DNA of 39,476 nt from a virus. The stretch is from IMG/VR virus record IMGVR_UViG_3300031857_000500, positions 1 through 39,476 of that record. One strand, given 5' to 3'. This document shows positions 7,902 to 14,719 of this stretch, in pieces; the first letter of the stretch is position 1, and each line of letters opens with the position of its first letter. The notes under the pieces are model-generated. The model saw only the letters and a program-made list of their open reading frames with translations. It was not told where the DNA came from and made no database searches. A program made the translations under genes and the position numbers.

Positions 7902-8134
7902 TTAATATTGTTAATGAGAAAGACCAAGCCACTACTATAACGTGGGAAACTTACAATGAGATTATGCGTGAGCGTTATCTAAATGGATTACAAGAAACCT
8001 GGGCTGTTGCCGTTGGTTCTATTGATTCTCTTATAGATAAGACTATTGATGAAACTGAATTGATTGGATTACTCAGTGCTAAATTAGTACTTAAGGAGGC
8101 ACTACGTGAGCACCGCTCAAAGTTTATGGGATAA
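7898..8134 (+). CDS. Small ORF lodged between the two nuclease pieces
   Basis: 78 residues, beginning MINIVNEKDQATTITWETY, mostly helical and amphipathic, ending LREHRSKFMG. The start has a good Shine-Dalgarno (GGAG, 5 bp before ATG) and overlaps the stop of the upstream piece by 4 bp. The end overlaps the start of the catalytic piece by 29 bp. No family is recognised. In homologous one-piece nucleases, as I recall them, the flanking pieces are joined by a short linker here, so this looks like an inserted small gene. A nuclease-assembly or inhibitor role is possible but has no direct support. Confidence 0.55.
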   Translation: MINIVNEKDQATTITWETYNEIMRERYLNGLQETWAVAVGSIDSLIDKTIDETELIGLLSAKLVLKEALREHRSKFMG

Positions 8135-8711
8135 GGCTTGGACTAAAGAAGCAGAAGGCGTTGACTTAACCTTTGCTCGTGTTGGTGGTAGAACATCTAA
8201 AGCATTTCCTAATAGGGAGAATGTAGATTTCTGGCAGCACACAGGACCTGAATGGGTTCAGGCATATATTGATTGGCGGAAAGCCAATACCGATTGGAAG
8301 ATTTGGCACACTCCTGAAGGCGCACCCGCCGTAGAGTTGGGGTTAACTCCAGTCTTTGCTGACGTACCAGTGAAGATGGTTCTCGATAGAGTGTTTGAAG
8401 TCAATGGTGAGTTAGTCGTGGTTGACCTCAAGACTTCACAACAAACCCCAACTAGTACCTTACAACTTGGATTCTATAAGTTAGGACTTAAACAAGTCTT
8501 AGGTATAGATGTTAAGTATGGTGCATACTGGATGGCAAGACAAGAGGGTACATCTGCTATGGTAGACCTTAGTGATTACACTGAAGAGAAACTTGAGTAC
8601 CTAGTACGTGCCTTTGATAAAGCACGTAAGGCTGGTATATTTATTCCTAATACAAATAACTGCAATCGTTGTGGGTTAACAGAGTACTGTCAATTCACTT
8701 CGAAGAAATGA
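8106..8711 (+). CDS. Cas4/RecB-like PD-(D/E)XK nuclease, catalytic piece
   Basis: 201 residues from a GTG with a near-perfect AAGGAGG 6 bp upstream. Expected nuclease residues are present: E77 in PAVELGL, D94 in MVLDRVFE, D107-x-K109 in VVVDLKTS, and Q120 in TLQLGFY. Near the end is C186-x2-C189-x5-C195, the three-Cys half of the Cas4/AddB iron-sulfur site; the fourth Cys would come from the separate 63-residue piece at 7710. Family members are 5'-3' single-strand exonucleases used in phage recombination. The strong ribosome site argues that this piece is genuinely translated on its own. Confidence 0.8.
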   Translation: MSTAQSLWDKAWTKEAEGVDLTFARVGGRTSKAFPNRENVDFWQHTGPEWVQAYIDWRKANTDWKIWHTPEGAPAVELGLTPVFADVPVKMVLDRVFEVNGELVVVDLKTSQQTPTSTLQLGFYKLGLKQVLGIDVKYGAYWMARQEGTSAMVDLSDYTEEKLEYLVRAFDKARKAGIFIPNTNNCNRCGLTEYCQFTSKK

Positions 8712-8718
8712 GGTAACA

Positions 8719-9108
8719 ATGGCAAATGAAGACTGGAAACTACAGGTTTCCTATAAGACACCATCAGGTGATATGATAAACGTACGTGCTAATACTGCTG
8801 ATGAACTATCAGTATTGTTAGAGGGCGTAGGAGATTACTCTCCACAAATTGCTGCAACACAACAGAAGGTTGTAGGTGCTTATAACCTCAGCCCTTTATC
8901 GACATCGAGTTCCACTACAAACACAAAGCCCTCGAGTTACTCCGCACCAACCCCAGTGTCGCCAGCATCAGGTACAGCAGCGCCAGTGTGCAAGCACGGA
9001 GGCCGTATATGGAGAGAGGGAATAAGTAAGGCAAGTGGAAAACCTTATGCCTTTTGGTCTTGTCCTTCACCTCAAGGAACACCTGACCAATGCAAACCAG
9101 TAAACTAA
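8719..9108 (+). CDS. Zinc-binding DNA-metabolism protein of actinophages
   Basis: 129 residues. The N-terminal part (DWKLQVSYKTPSGDMINVRA) is a small beta domain, then a Ser/Thr/Pro linker (about 55-88), then a C-terminal zinc-ribbon-like unit CKHGGRIWREGISKASGKPY with FWSCPS and DQCKP. This architecture recurs in actinophages between a RecB-like nuclease and a RecA/DnaB-like ATPase, as here, and is often annotated as hypothetical or ssDNA-binding. The latter is plausible but unproved. The ATG is preceded by GAGGTAAC. Confidence 0.7.
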   Translation: MANEDWKLQVSYKTPSGDMINVRANTADELSVLLEGVGDYSPQIAATQQKVVGAYNLSPLSTSSSTTNTKPSSYSAPTPVSPASGTAAPVCKHGGRIWREGISKASGKPYAFWSCPSPQGTPDQCKPVN

Positions 9109-9151
9109 AAGACTGGCATAAATCTTTTTTCGGAACTAGAAAGGAACCTGG

Positions 9152-9934
9152 ATGCGTACACTTATCCGCTCAGTTGGTCGTGCCAGTATTGGTGGGGAAC
9201 CATTACCATCTTGCTTTAAAGCATTCGAGTCGAACAAGATTATCATCCGTCGCTCCGAAGTTTCTATGTTCGCTGCAGCACCAGGAGTTGGAAAATCCAC
9301 ACTTGCATTAGCACTAGCATTAAAGATGAAGGTGCCTACACTTTACATCTCTGCTGATACTAATGCACATACAATGGCTATGCGATTAGCCTCTATGATT
9401 TCTGGAAAGAATCAAACAGATGTAGAAGGAATGTTGCAATCTGATATAGGTTGGACTAAGGCTACTCTATCAAAGAGTAATCACATAGTCTGGTCATTTG
9501 AATCAGCACCAACACTACAAGACATCGATGAAGAGGTTCAATCTTTTGAAGAACTGTGGGGTTGTTCTCCCACACTTATCATAGTTGATAACTTAATGGA
9601 TGTAGCCACAGATGGTGGCGAGGAGTTCGCCTCTATGAGGGCGATAATGAAGGAGTTAAAATATCTTGCTCGTGCTACTAATTCGGCTGTTGTCGTTCTT
9701 CATCATACTAGTGAGGCTGTTCTTGGGACACCGTGTCAGCCACGCTCTGCTATCCAGGGTAAAGTGGCACAACTTCCAGCGCTTATATGTACACTTGGTG
9801 TTGTCGGAACTTCAATGGGTGTTGCTCCCGTCAAGAATAGATACGGAAGGGCGGATGCAGGAGGAGCATTAATGACTTGGATTGCATTTAATCCTGAGTA
9901 TATGTTCGTCGATGATATCCCAGAGAACCACTGA
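9152..9934 (+). CDS. RecA/DnaB-like AAA ATPase
   Basis: 260 residues. Walker A APGVGKST is at 43-50, Walker B LIIVDNL at 142-148, and the RecA-type strand with VVVLHHTSE is near 183-191, so the protein is a single RecA-fold core without the DnaB N-terminal domain. Homologues in small actinophages are described as DnaB-like helicase or RecA-like ATPase. Context (nuclease, primase, resolvase) supports a role as replicative helicase/helicase loader or recombinase. The ATG follows AGAAAGGAAC. Its stop overlaps the next ATG (TGATG). Confidence 0.82.
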   Translation: MRTLIRSVGRASIGGEPLPSCFKAFESNKIIIRRSEVSMFAAAPGVGKSTLALALALKMKVPTLYISADTNAHTMAMRLASMISGKNQTDVEGMLQSDIGWTKATLSKSNHIVWSFESAPTLQDIDEEVQSFEELWGCSPTLIIVDNLMDVATDGGEEFASMRAIMKELKYLARATNSAVVVLHHTSEAVLGTPCQPRSAIQGKVAQLPALICTLGVVGTSMGVAPVKNRYGRADAGGALMTWIAFNPEYMFVDDIPENH

Positions 9935-10146
9935 TGCAAAAAGATATTAATAATTATACTATAACTATAAGCAGGAATACTCTGGATTGCTGGGGTATAG
10001 GAATGGAGTACTATGGATTACTGGAATTTTATAATGCTGATGTTCCATCAGTTGTCGCTAGAGTTATTAGGTTTGATTTCATTTTTTTCTTTATTAATTT
10101 AACTAAGTTTCCTAAGGTAAAATGGCGTGATAATAACCCTAAGTAA
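9934..10146 (+). CDS. Hypothetical protein, weakly supported
   Basis: A 70-residue ORF whose ATG overlaps the upstream stop and whose end overlaps the next gene by 20 bp. It has no recognised motif and a poor Shine-Dalgarno. The middle contains FDFIFFFINL, a short hydrophobic run. The same DNA encodes a 29-residue hydrophobic peptide in another frame with a better ribosome site (10013-10102). At most one is likely to be the main product. Confidence 0.35.
   Translation: MQKDINNYTITISRNTLDCWGIGMEYYGLLEFYNADVPSVVARVIRFDFIFFFINLTKFPKVKWRDNNPK
10013..10102 (+). CDS. Candidate 29-residue membrane peptide
   Basis: ATG with GGAG 4 bp upstream opens 29 codons starting MDYWNFIMLM, nearly all hydrophobic, ending FFSLLI then TAA. 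It would be a single transmembrane peptide. It lies in a different frame from the 70-residue ORF covering the same stretch. Tiny membrane peptides are common in phage early regions, but nothing beyond the ribosome site and composition supports this one. Confidence 0.35.
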   Translation: MDYWNFIMLMFHQLSLELLGLISFFSLLI

Positions 10147-10609
10147 AGATGAAGTGAGAGTCTGCACTATGCTTGCAGTAGAAAGATGGTTGGCTAAGTT
10201 TGGTTCTACTGACCAACCTAACTACGCACAGGGTAAAGCAGATGGTAAGTTAGAGCCTGAGATTAATGCCAACATACGTGCTAATGTATGTGAGTGGGCT
10301 GTTGCTAAGCACTATAATCTTGCTTGGAATAATCCTTGGTACCCTAATGTGCTACATAAGAAGCGTCACTCATTACCAGATGTTGGTAATAATGTAGAGG
10401 TAAGGTCTATCAGAACTCAAGACAGCATACCATTCTGGCGTAAAGATGAAGGTAAGGTTATCATTGGTACTAAATGTTTAGACCTAGAATATTTTTCTGA
10501 GGTAGAAATATTTGGTGCTGCATATCCTGAAGAGTTTACTAAGCCTGAGTATTATGATTCATATATAAATGGTTGGCGTATACCTATAAGTGGGTTCACT
10601 CATGAGTAG
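10127..10609 (+). CDS. Putative PD-(D/E)XK-like nuclease
   Basis: 160 residues from a GTG with AAGGTAA upstream. The pattern is that of small restriction-endonuclease-fold proteins of phages: a helix with ANVCEWAVAKHYNL (catalytic Glu candidate), then LPDVGNNVEVRSI, where Asp and E-x-R replace the usual D...ExK, then strands KVIIGTK and EVEIFGAAY and a closing GWRIPISGF. Arg in place of the usual Lys could mean altered or lost activity. It lies between the ATPase and the resolvase. Assignment is by fold pattern only. Confidence 0.55.
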   Translation: MIITLSKDEVRVCTMLAVERWLAKFGSTDQPNYAQGKADGKLEPEINANIRANVCEWAVAKHYNLAWNNPWYPNVLHKKRHSLPDVGNNVEVRSIRTQDSIPFWRKDEGKVIIGTKCLDLEYFSEVEIFGAAYPEEFTKPEYYDSYINGWRIPISGFTHE

Positions 10610-10955
10610 TTATGGCAAACGTAAAGGTTCAGCATTTGAAACTGGTGTAGTTAGATGGCTTAGGTCTAAAGATATATTAGCCGAGAGATTGACTAAGGCT
10701 GGCGCAAAAGATGAAGGTGATGTAGTTGCTTTCTTAGAAGGAGAAGCAATTATATTAGAATTAAAAGCAACAAAGAAGTTAGACTTACCACAGTTCTGGC
10801 GAGAAGCACAAGTAGAAGCAGAGAATTATGCTAAGGCTAGGGGATTAAAAGAAGTACCATATAAGTTTGTAATAGTTAAACGTAGACAGGCAGGAATAGA
10901 TAAGGCTTGGGTGGTGGAAGACTTTGAACAGTGGACTAAGAGGGCAGGCAAATGA
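10602..10955 (+). CDS. Holliday junction resolvase-like nuclease
   Basis: 117 residues from the ATG at 10602, overlapping the upstream stop; a GTG at 10590 would add four residues. GKRKGSAFETGVVRWL (E13), GAKDEGDVV (D40) and IILELKAT (E53, K55) form the complete PD-(D/E)XK active site in the spacing of Hjc-type resolvases, and FWREAQVEAENYAK is the following helix typical of the family. Expected to resolve branched DNA before packaging. It is the last clean gene before the primase frames. Start choice is slightly uncertain because no strong ribosome site is seen. Confidence 0.78.
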   Translation: MSSYGKRKGSAFETGVVRWLRSKDILAERLTKAGAKDEGDVVAFLEGEAIILELKATKKLDLPQFWREAQVEAENYAKARGLKEVPYKFVIVKRRQAGIDKAWVVEDFEQWTKRAGK

Positions 10956-11313
10956 CTTACCAGATATTAGAGAAGTACTTATACACTACGGAGCACAAGT
11001 ACGACAAGGACACGGGCAAGTTAATCTCAAGTGTCCATTCCACTCCGACACACACCAGTCGGGAAGTGTTAATCTCGACAATAACATATACATCTGCTTC
11101 GCCTGCGGAGTCCAGGGTAACAGTTTACAAATTATCGCACAGCAGGAAAGGGTAGATATACGTGAAGCAAAGTCAATCGCAGAGAGAATTGTTGGACCAA
11201 GCAACTCAGAGATACGCGGCAAACATTTATCAGGCAGAGGATTACCTAAGAAGCAGAGGTATCTCAATGGAGGCAGCACGTCTGGCTCGATTAGGCGTAG
11301 TAGGGGAGCCTGA
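10924..11313 (+). CDS. DNA primase, CHC2 zinc-finger part
   Basis: 129 residues. C37-x2-H40 (CPFHSDTH) and C58-x2-C61 (CFACGVQGN) form the CHC2-type zinc ribbon of bacterial and phage primases, with SGSVNLDNNIYICFACG as the usual core. No ATG or GTG fits, so a TTG at 10924 is taken as start. Native-looking sequence continues to about IAERIVGPSN and then becomes unlike primase (GGSTSGSIRRSRGA), while the Toprim half is read in the next frame from 11162. Either two overlapping genes or one primase with a +1 shift near 11200. Confidence 0.7.
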   Translation: MNSGLRGQANDLPDIREVLIHYGAQVRQGHGQVNLKCPFHSDTHQSGSVNLDNNIYICFACGVQGNSLQIIAQQERVDIREAKSIAERIVGPSNSEIRGKHLSGRGLPKKQRYLNGGSTSGSIRRSRGA

Positions 11314-11785
11314 AATTGGACATGATTCTTTTCAAGGAAGATTATCTATACCTTACATCACTAAGACTGGTGTCGTTGACCTGCGGTTTCGTTCTCTTAA
11401 TCCAGCAGTTGAACCAAAGTATATGGGTATGACTGGTGCGGAAACAAAGATGTTTAATGTATTAGATATAGAACGAGCAGGAGATTTCATAGGTGTATGT
11501 GAAGGAGAGTTAGACACAATTACTTTATCTAGTTGTGTTGGTATTCCTTGTATCGGTGTACCTGGTGCTAATAGTTGGAAGAAACATTACACTAGATTAC
11601 TTGCCGACTTCGAAAGAGTATTCGTATTTGCAGATGGCGACCAACCAGGAAAAGAATTTGCTAATAGTTTAGCAAGAGAACTACCAGTTACTATCGTACA
11701 ACTACCAGACGGAGAAGATGTTAATAGTGCATATGTTAAATACGGTGCAGATTACATAAGAGAGAAGGCAGGACTTAATGAATAA
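11162..11785 (+). CDS. DNA primase, Toprim catalytic part
   Basis: 207 residues from a GTG with AGGAAAGG about 9 bp upstream. YQAEDYLRSRGIS and GRLSIPYITKTGVVDLRFRS are typical of the region before Toprim in phage primases. The Toprim residues are E114/E116 in VCEGELD and D158-x-D160 in VFADGDQPG. It overlaps the zinc-finger ORF by 152 bp in another frame, so the catalytic centre and the template-reading zinc ribbon are on different ORFs. It ends 4 codons into the following gene. Synthesises replication primers if complexed or fused with the upstream part. Confidence 0.78.
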   Translation: MKQSQSQRELLDQATQRYAANIYQAEDYLRSRGISMEAARLARLGVVGEPEIGHDSFQGRLSIPYITKTGVVDLRFRSLNPAVEPKYMGMTGAETKMFNVLDIERAGDFIGVCEGELDTITLSSCVGIPCIGVPGANSWKKHYTRLLADFERVFVFADGDQPGKEFANSLARELPVTIVQLPDGEDVNSAYVKYGADYIREKAGLNE

Positions 11786-12119
11786 AGAGATTCCTCCATG
11801 CCCTCAGTGTGGTGAGCGATTCGAAAATGTGTTCGAAGCAACTGACCATTTATTAGAAGATGATGAAGAGTTTGACCCAGCCTTGGTTCTACCTAATGGT
11901 GCAAGATTAATGATAGGTTCTTTACTTAGATGTTTATTTAAGTATGCTGATAAACCTGAACAGATAAAGTCAATAACCCAGTCTACATATATGACATTGT
12001 TTACGGCTGAGACACAGCCCGAAGCAATCAAAGATATAGTGGAAGAGATGATAGTCGAATCACAGATGATGGAAATAGATGATGAGATTAAACAACTACT
12101 CGAAGGGGGAAAGCAATGA
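11778..12119 (+). CDS. Zinc-finger protein, hypothetical
   Basis: 113 residues. The N-terminus has a C2H2-like unit CPQCGERFENVFEATDHLL (C9, C12, H25), followed by an acidic segment and a helical domain to the end (DIVEEMIVESQMMEIDDEI). Similar small proteins sit beside the primase in actinophages; a DNA-binding role is possible. It overlaps the upstream Toprim ORF by 8 bp and the next ORF by 4 bp. Confidence 0.65.
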   Translation: MNKEIPPCPQCGERFENVFEATDHLLEDDEEFDPALVLPNGARLMIGSLLRCLFKYADKPEQIKSITQSTYMTLFTAETQPEAIKDIVEEMIVESQMMEIDDEIKQLLEGGKQ

Positions 12120-12238
12120 CAAGAATAGAAGAACTTGATAGGCAAGAACAATGGAATATGTGGTACTATGAACGACTACAACAGTCAGTCAACAAAGTAA
12201 TAAGTTCAATACCTGAAGAGGGGAATAACAGTGAGTAA
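12116..12238 (+). CDS. 40-residue hypothetical protein
   Basis: ATGA overlap with the previous gene, GGGGGAAAGC just upstream, and an 8-bp overlap with the next gene make this a well-embedded small gene. The product begins MTRIEELDRQEQWNMWYYER and is predicted helical and aromatic-rich. No family recognised. Confidence 0.55.
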   Translation: MTRIEELDRQEQWNMWYYERLQQSVNKVISSIPEEGNNSE

Positions 12239-12545
12239 AGAATGGGAACTTAGGCAACCGCCAAGTGCTGATTCATTTGAAGTATCAGTAGCACATACAT
12301 TTCAAGAACTATTAGATTTACTTTTATCTAAGCATAAAGATTACGGACCAAAGAATATATCTGATTCACCTGGTGGACCAGTCAATGGATTAAGAGTTCG
12401 TATGCATGATAAGTTGGCACGGATTAATAACTTAGTAGACAATGGCAAAGAACCTGAGCACGAAAGCCTTGAAGATTCCTTTAAGGACATGGCGAACTAT
12501 GCAATCATAGGGTTGTTAGTTCTTAGAGGAAAGTGGGACAGATGA
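12231..12545 (+). CDS. MazG-like / DUF1599-type nucleotide-metabolism protein
   Basis: 104 residues from a GTG. Features of the all-alpha NTP-pyrophosphatase-like group are visible: LLDLLLSKHKDYGPKNI, then VRMHDKLARINNLV, then EDSFKDMANYAIIGLLVLRG. These acidic helix pairs bind Mg2+ in MazG relatives. Phage homologues are usually labelled nucleotide modification or DUF1599. The gene may clean up or redirect nucleotides during replication. It overlaps the metallophosphoesterase start (ATGA). Confidence 0.7.
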   Translation: MSKEWELRQPPSADSFEVSVAHTFQELLDLLLSKHKDYGPKNISDSPGGPVNGLRVRMHDKLARINNLVDNGKEPEHESLEDSFKDMANYAIIGLLVLRGKWDR

Positions 12546-13282
12546 AGGTTATAGTCTGCGTGTCTGATTTGCAGGTACCATACCATGACAGGAAGGCAGT
12601 CTCCGTACTGTCTAAGTTTATAAAACAATATAAACCTGACGAGGTAGTATCGGTTGGGGATGAAATGGATATGCAGACTATTTCAAAATGGAGTAGGGGT
12701 ACTGACCTAGAGCATGAGAAGTCTATTGCTAAGGATAGAGATGAAACCTACCGAGTACTTGAATCATTAAAAATTAAACATATGATTCGTAGTAATCACA
12801 CAGATAGATTATTTAATACAATTAAAACAAGAGCACCAGGTCTTGCTGGATTGCCCGAACTAGAGTTAAAGAACTTCTTAAAACTTGACAACTTGGGCAT
12901 TACTTACCATGAAAAACCATATGAACTAGCACCTAACTGGTTGTTACTGCATGGTGATGAGGGTAATGTGCAACCTACTGCAGGTGCTACTGCATTAGGA
13001 CTAGCGAAGAGAGCGGGCATGAGCGTAGTCTGTGGGCATACTCACCGTATGGGTCTAACACATTACACACAGTCATACTTTGGCGGACATCCTAAAACTT
13101 TATGGGGCTTAGAGGTCGGTTGCTTAATGGACTTTAAGTTTGCTAAGTATGTAAAGGGTGGATTATTTACATGGCACAAAGGATTTGGTGTGCTATATGT
13201 AGACGGAAATAAAGTTATACCCCATCTTGTTCCAGTTAATATGGATGGTTCATTTGTGTTTGATGGGAAGGTTTGGAAGTAG
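12542..13282 (+). CDS. Calcineurin-like metallophosphoesterase
   Basis: 246 residues from the ATG at 12542, which overlaps the upstream stop; an in-frame GTG at 12533 adds three residues. The dimetal motifs are in order: SDLQVPYHD (D9, H14), VSVGDEMD (D40, D43), RSNHTDR (the GNH-type motif with Ser for Gly, near 85), LLLHGDE (near 137), and VCGHTHR (near 160). Phage homologues are annotated as phosphoesterases; the substrate could be a nucleotide or a nucleic-acid end. No membrane segment. Confidence 0.82.
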   Translation: MKVIVCVSDLQVPYHDRKAVSVLSKFIKQYKPDEVVSVGDEMDMQTISKWSRGTDLEHEKSIAKDRDETYRVLESLKIKHMIRSNHTDRLFNTIKTRAPGLAGLPELELKNFLKLDNLGITYHEKPYELAPNWLLLHGDEGNVQPTAGATALGLAKRAGMSVVCGHTHRMGLTHYTQSYFGGHPKTLWGLEVGCLMDFKFAKYVKGGLFTWHKGFGVLYVDGNKVIPHLVPVNMDGSFVFDGKVWK

Positions 13283-13283
13283 T

Positions 13284-13994
13284 ATGGATTTTGAACGCAT
13301 TGAAAGGTGGGACTATATAGTAGTCGCTGTATCCTCTGAGTATCATAAGAAGTTTTCTATGGTTGAACTAGAGGATATAAAGCAATCACTCTATCAATGG
13401 TTCGTAGAACATCCTAATAAATTAAATGAATGGGAAGCGATAGGTGAGAAGGATGCAAAGAATTTAATCTATCGTAGCCTACGCAATCAAGCATTAGATT
13501 ATTGTCAAAGATGGAAAGCCAAGTCTGTTGGCTATGATACAGGTGATTTATATTACTATGAACCTGATATGGTGGAAGCAATTCTTCCAGCAGTATTGCG
13601 TGGTGATTATGGTGTAACTCACAAGTTAAATCTAGGTCGTCCAGGTCGTCCATCTGCACCTAGTGAGGGTGGTAATCTTACAATAATTATGTTAGAGGTG
13701 GACGCTGCGTATTGGAAGTTGAGTAAAGACGACAAGAAGATACTTTTCTTCCGACACGCAGAGTCCCTTGACTTCAAAGAGATAGCAAATCTCCTTGAGT
13801 TATTCAGCGAGGACACAGCACGCATGAGACATAAGCGTGCAATTAAAAGATTAATAAACAAAATGGGTGGCTTCAAGCCATATAGAGATAACGACTTCTC
13901 AGATAAAGAGCATGAAGAAGAAGATACCATAGAAGAGACAGACAATAGCACTCACAGCGAGAGTGGGAATGAGAATGGGAGCGATGAAGAATAA
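13284..13994 (+). CDS. RNA polymerase sigma-factor-like protein
   Basis: 236 residues from the ATG at 13284; a longer in-frame form from 13227 would overlap the previous gene. The N-terminal half (VELEDIKQSLYQWFVEH, then NLIYRSLRNQALDYCQRWKAK) resembles a divergent sigma region 2. The C-terminal half has a helix-turn-helix of region 4 type (LDFKEIANLLELFSEDTARMRHKRAIKRLI), then a strongly acidic, low-complexity tail (about 200-236). Such proteins are common in actinophages and may direct late transcription. Here the late genes lack clear TTGACA/TATAAT promoters, which fits but does not prove that role. Confidence 0.68.
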   Translation: MDFERIERWDYIVVAVSSEYHKKFSMVELEDIKQSLYQWFVEHPNKLNEWEAIGEKDAKNLIYRSLRNQALDYCQRWKAKSVGYDTGDLYYYEPDMVEAILPAVLRGDYGVTHKLNLGRPGRPSAPSEGGNLTIIMLEVDAAYWKLSKDDKKILFFRHAESLDFKEIANLLELFSEDTARMRHKRAIKRLINKMGGFKPYRDNDFSDKEHEEEDTIEETDNSTHSESGNENGSDEE

Positions 13995-14014
13995 TCCTTT
14001 AAAGAAAATTCTTC
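13986..14014. terminator. Hairpin between convergent operons
   Basis: GAAGAAT (13986-13992) pairs with ATTCTTC (14008-14014) across the 4-bp gap between the converging plus- and minus-strand gene sets. The loop contains the palindrome CTTTAAAG. No proper U-tract follows on either strand, so terminator activity is uncertain. Confidence 0.35.
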
Positions 14015-14127
14015 TCATACCATAACTCTTCCTGCTCTGCTGGGTCTACCCACATAGTCTCACCATAGTCAGCCCAGAACTTTGCTAGCATTTCATCTTG
14101 TTCATCTTGTTCTGTAATGTCAGTCAT
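13999..14127 (-). CDS. 42-residue acidic hypothetical protein
   Basis: Start taken at 14127 (or 14130, giving MM), where GGGGAG lies just upstream and the gene overlaps the stop of its neighbour; a GTG at 14187 would run through the whole upstream gene. The product begins MTDITEQDEQDEMLAKFWADY, is very acidic and aromatic, and has no recognised family. It is the last gene of the minus-strand operon, ending 4 bp from the convergent plus-strand gene. Confidence 0.55.
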   Translation of the reverse strand: MTDITEQDEQDEMLAKFWADYGETMWVDPAEQEELWYEKNFL

Positions 14128-14245
14128 CATCTCCCCACATTCTATCAGGTTCAAAGCATACACAATCAATCTCATCACAGTTGTCACAGGTTTGGTTAAT
14201 ACCTAGTGCAACATCATCACCCATTAAATACATAGGCTCACTCAT
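14120..14245 (-). CDS. Small Cys-cluster protein
   Basis: 41 residues (42 from the adjacent ATG at 14248). The core CDNCDEIDCVCFEPD holds four Cys in a tight CxxC...CxC arrangement suited to one zinc ion. Similar mini-proteins are frequent in actinophage operons. It overlaps both neighbours by a few bases, so translation is coupled. Confidence 0.6.
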   Translation of the reverse strand: MSEPMYLMGDDVALGINQTCDNCDEIDCVCFEPDRMWGDDD

Positions 14246-14321
14246 CATCGTCCTCCTCTATGCCAAACATGTCAGCAAATACTTTGTTTGCTTCTTTAAG
14301 TATTTGAATTGCATCTTCCAT
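14238..14321 (-). CDS. 27-residue acidic peptide
   Basis: ATG with a perfect AGGAGG 5 bp upstream on the minus strand; the peptide begins MEDAIQILKEANKVFADMFG and ends in a run of acidic residues. It is one amphipathic helix with an acidic tail. The strong ribosome site and the overlap with the next start are the evidence; no family recognised. Confidence 0.5.
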   Translation of the reverse strand: MEDAIQILKEANKVFADMFGIEEDDDE

Positions 14322-14322
14322 G

Positions 14323-14499
14323 CTAACCTCCTGTTGAATAGAACCCAGTACCCTTAAAGATAACAGGGTTTGCTTGATACTCTCTTACCATTTCTCTATT
14401 ACATTGTGGACACTCAACTAAGTCATCTCGGTTATCAACGCTACGACTTAATTCTAATAGTGCCTTGTCATCATTACATCTATATGAATAAGTTGGCAT
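14323..14499 (-). CDS. FmdB-like zinc-ribbon protein
   Basis: 58 residues beginning MPTYSYRC, the hallmark start of FmdB-family putative regulatory zinc ribbons, with C8 and then ECPQC (C30, C33) as ligands. The canonical fourth ligand is absent or displaced, so the ribbon is reduced. The start overlaps the upstream stop (TGATG) and has GGAGAT in front. Bacterial relatives are small regulators of unclear mechanism. Confidence 0.72.
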   Translation of the reverse strand: MPTYSYRCNDDKALLELSRSVDNRDDLVECPQCNREMVREYQANPVIFKGTGFYSTGG

Positions 14500-14672
14500 C
14501 ATATCTCCTCGTCATCTGGTGTTGGTGCTGTTGCAAGAGTGCCACATAAAGCACACTCCATATCTAGAAAGTACATATCAATCTCACCTGTCTCCTCATC
14601 GAAGATAGTCTTTAAGTTCCATACATTACAACCACATGGACATAAGGTAGTGGCTCTACCTCTGATGTCCAT
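14499..14672 (-). CDS. Zinc-ribbon protein of actinophage type (start uncertain)
   Basis: 57 residues from the ATG at 14672, with LCPCGCNVWNLKTIF and MECALCGTLATAPTP giving a two-knuckle zinc ribbon. The ATG has no Shine-Dalgarno. The same frame is open further upstream through KHITELKPDYKSA, sequence that looks native to this family, and an ATT codon at 14720 has AGAAGGG 8 bp before it and overlaps the upstream stop. The true product may therefore be 73 residues from a rare ATT start (14499-14720). Confidence 0.65.
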   Translation of the reverse strand: MDIRGRATTLCPCGCNVWNLKTIFDEETGEIDMYFLDMECALCGTLATAPTPDDEEI

Positions 14673-14719
14673 AGCGGATTTGTAATCAGGCTTAAGTTCT
14701 GTAATGTGTTTAGGTTTAA

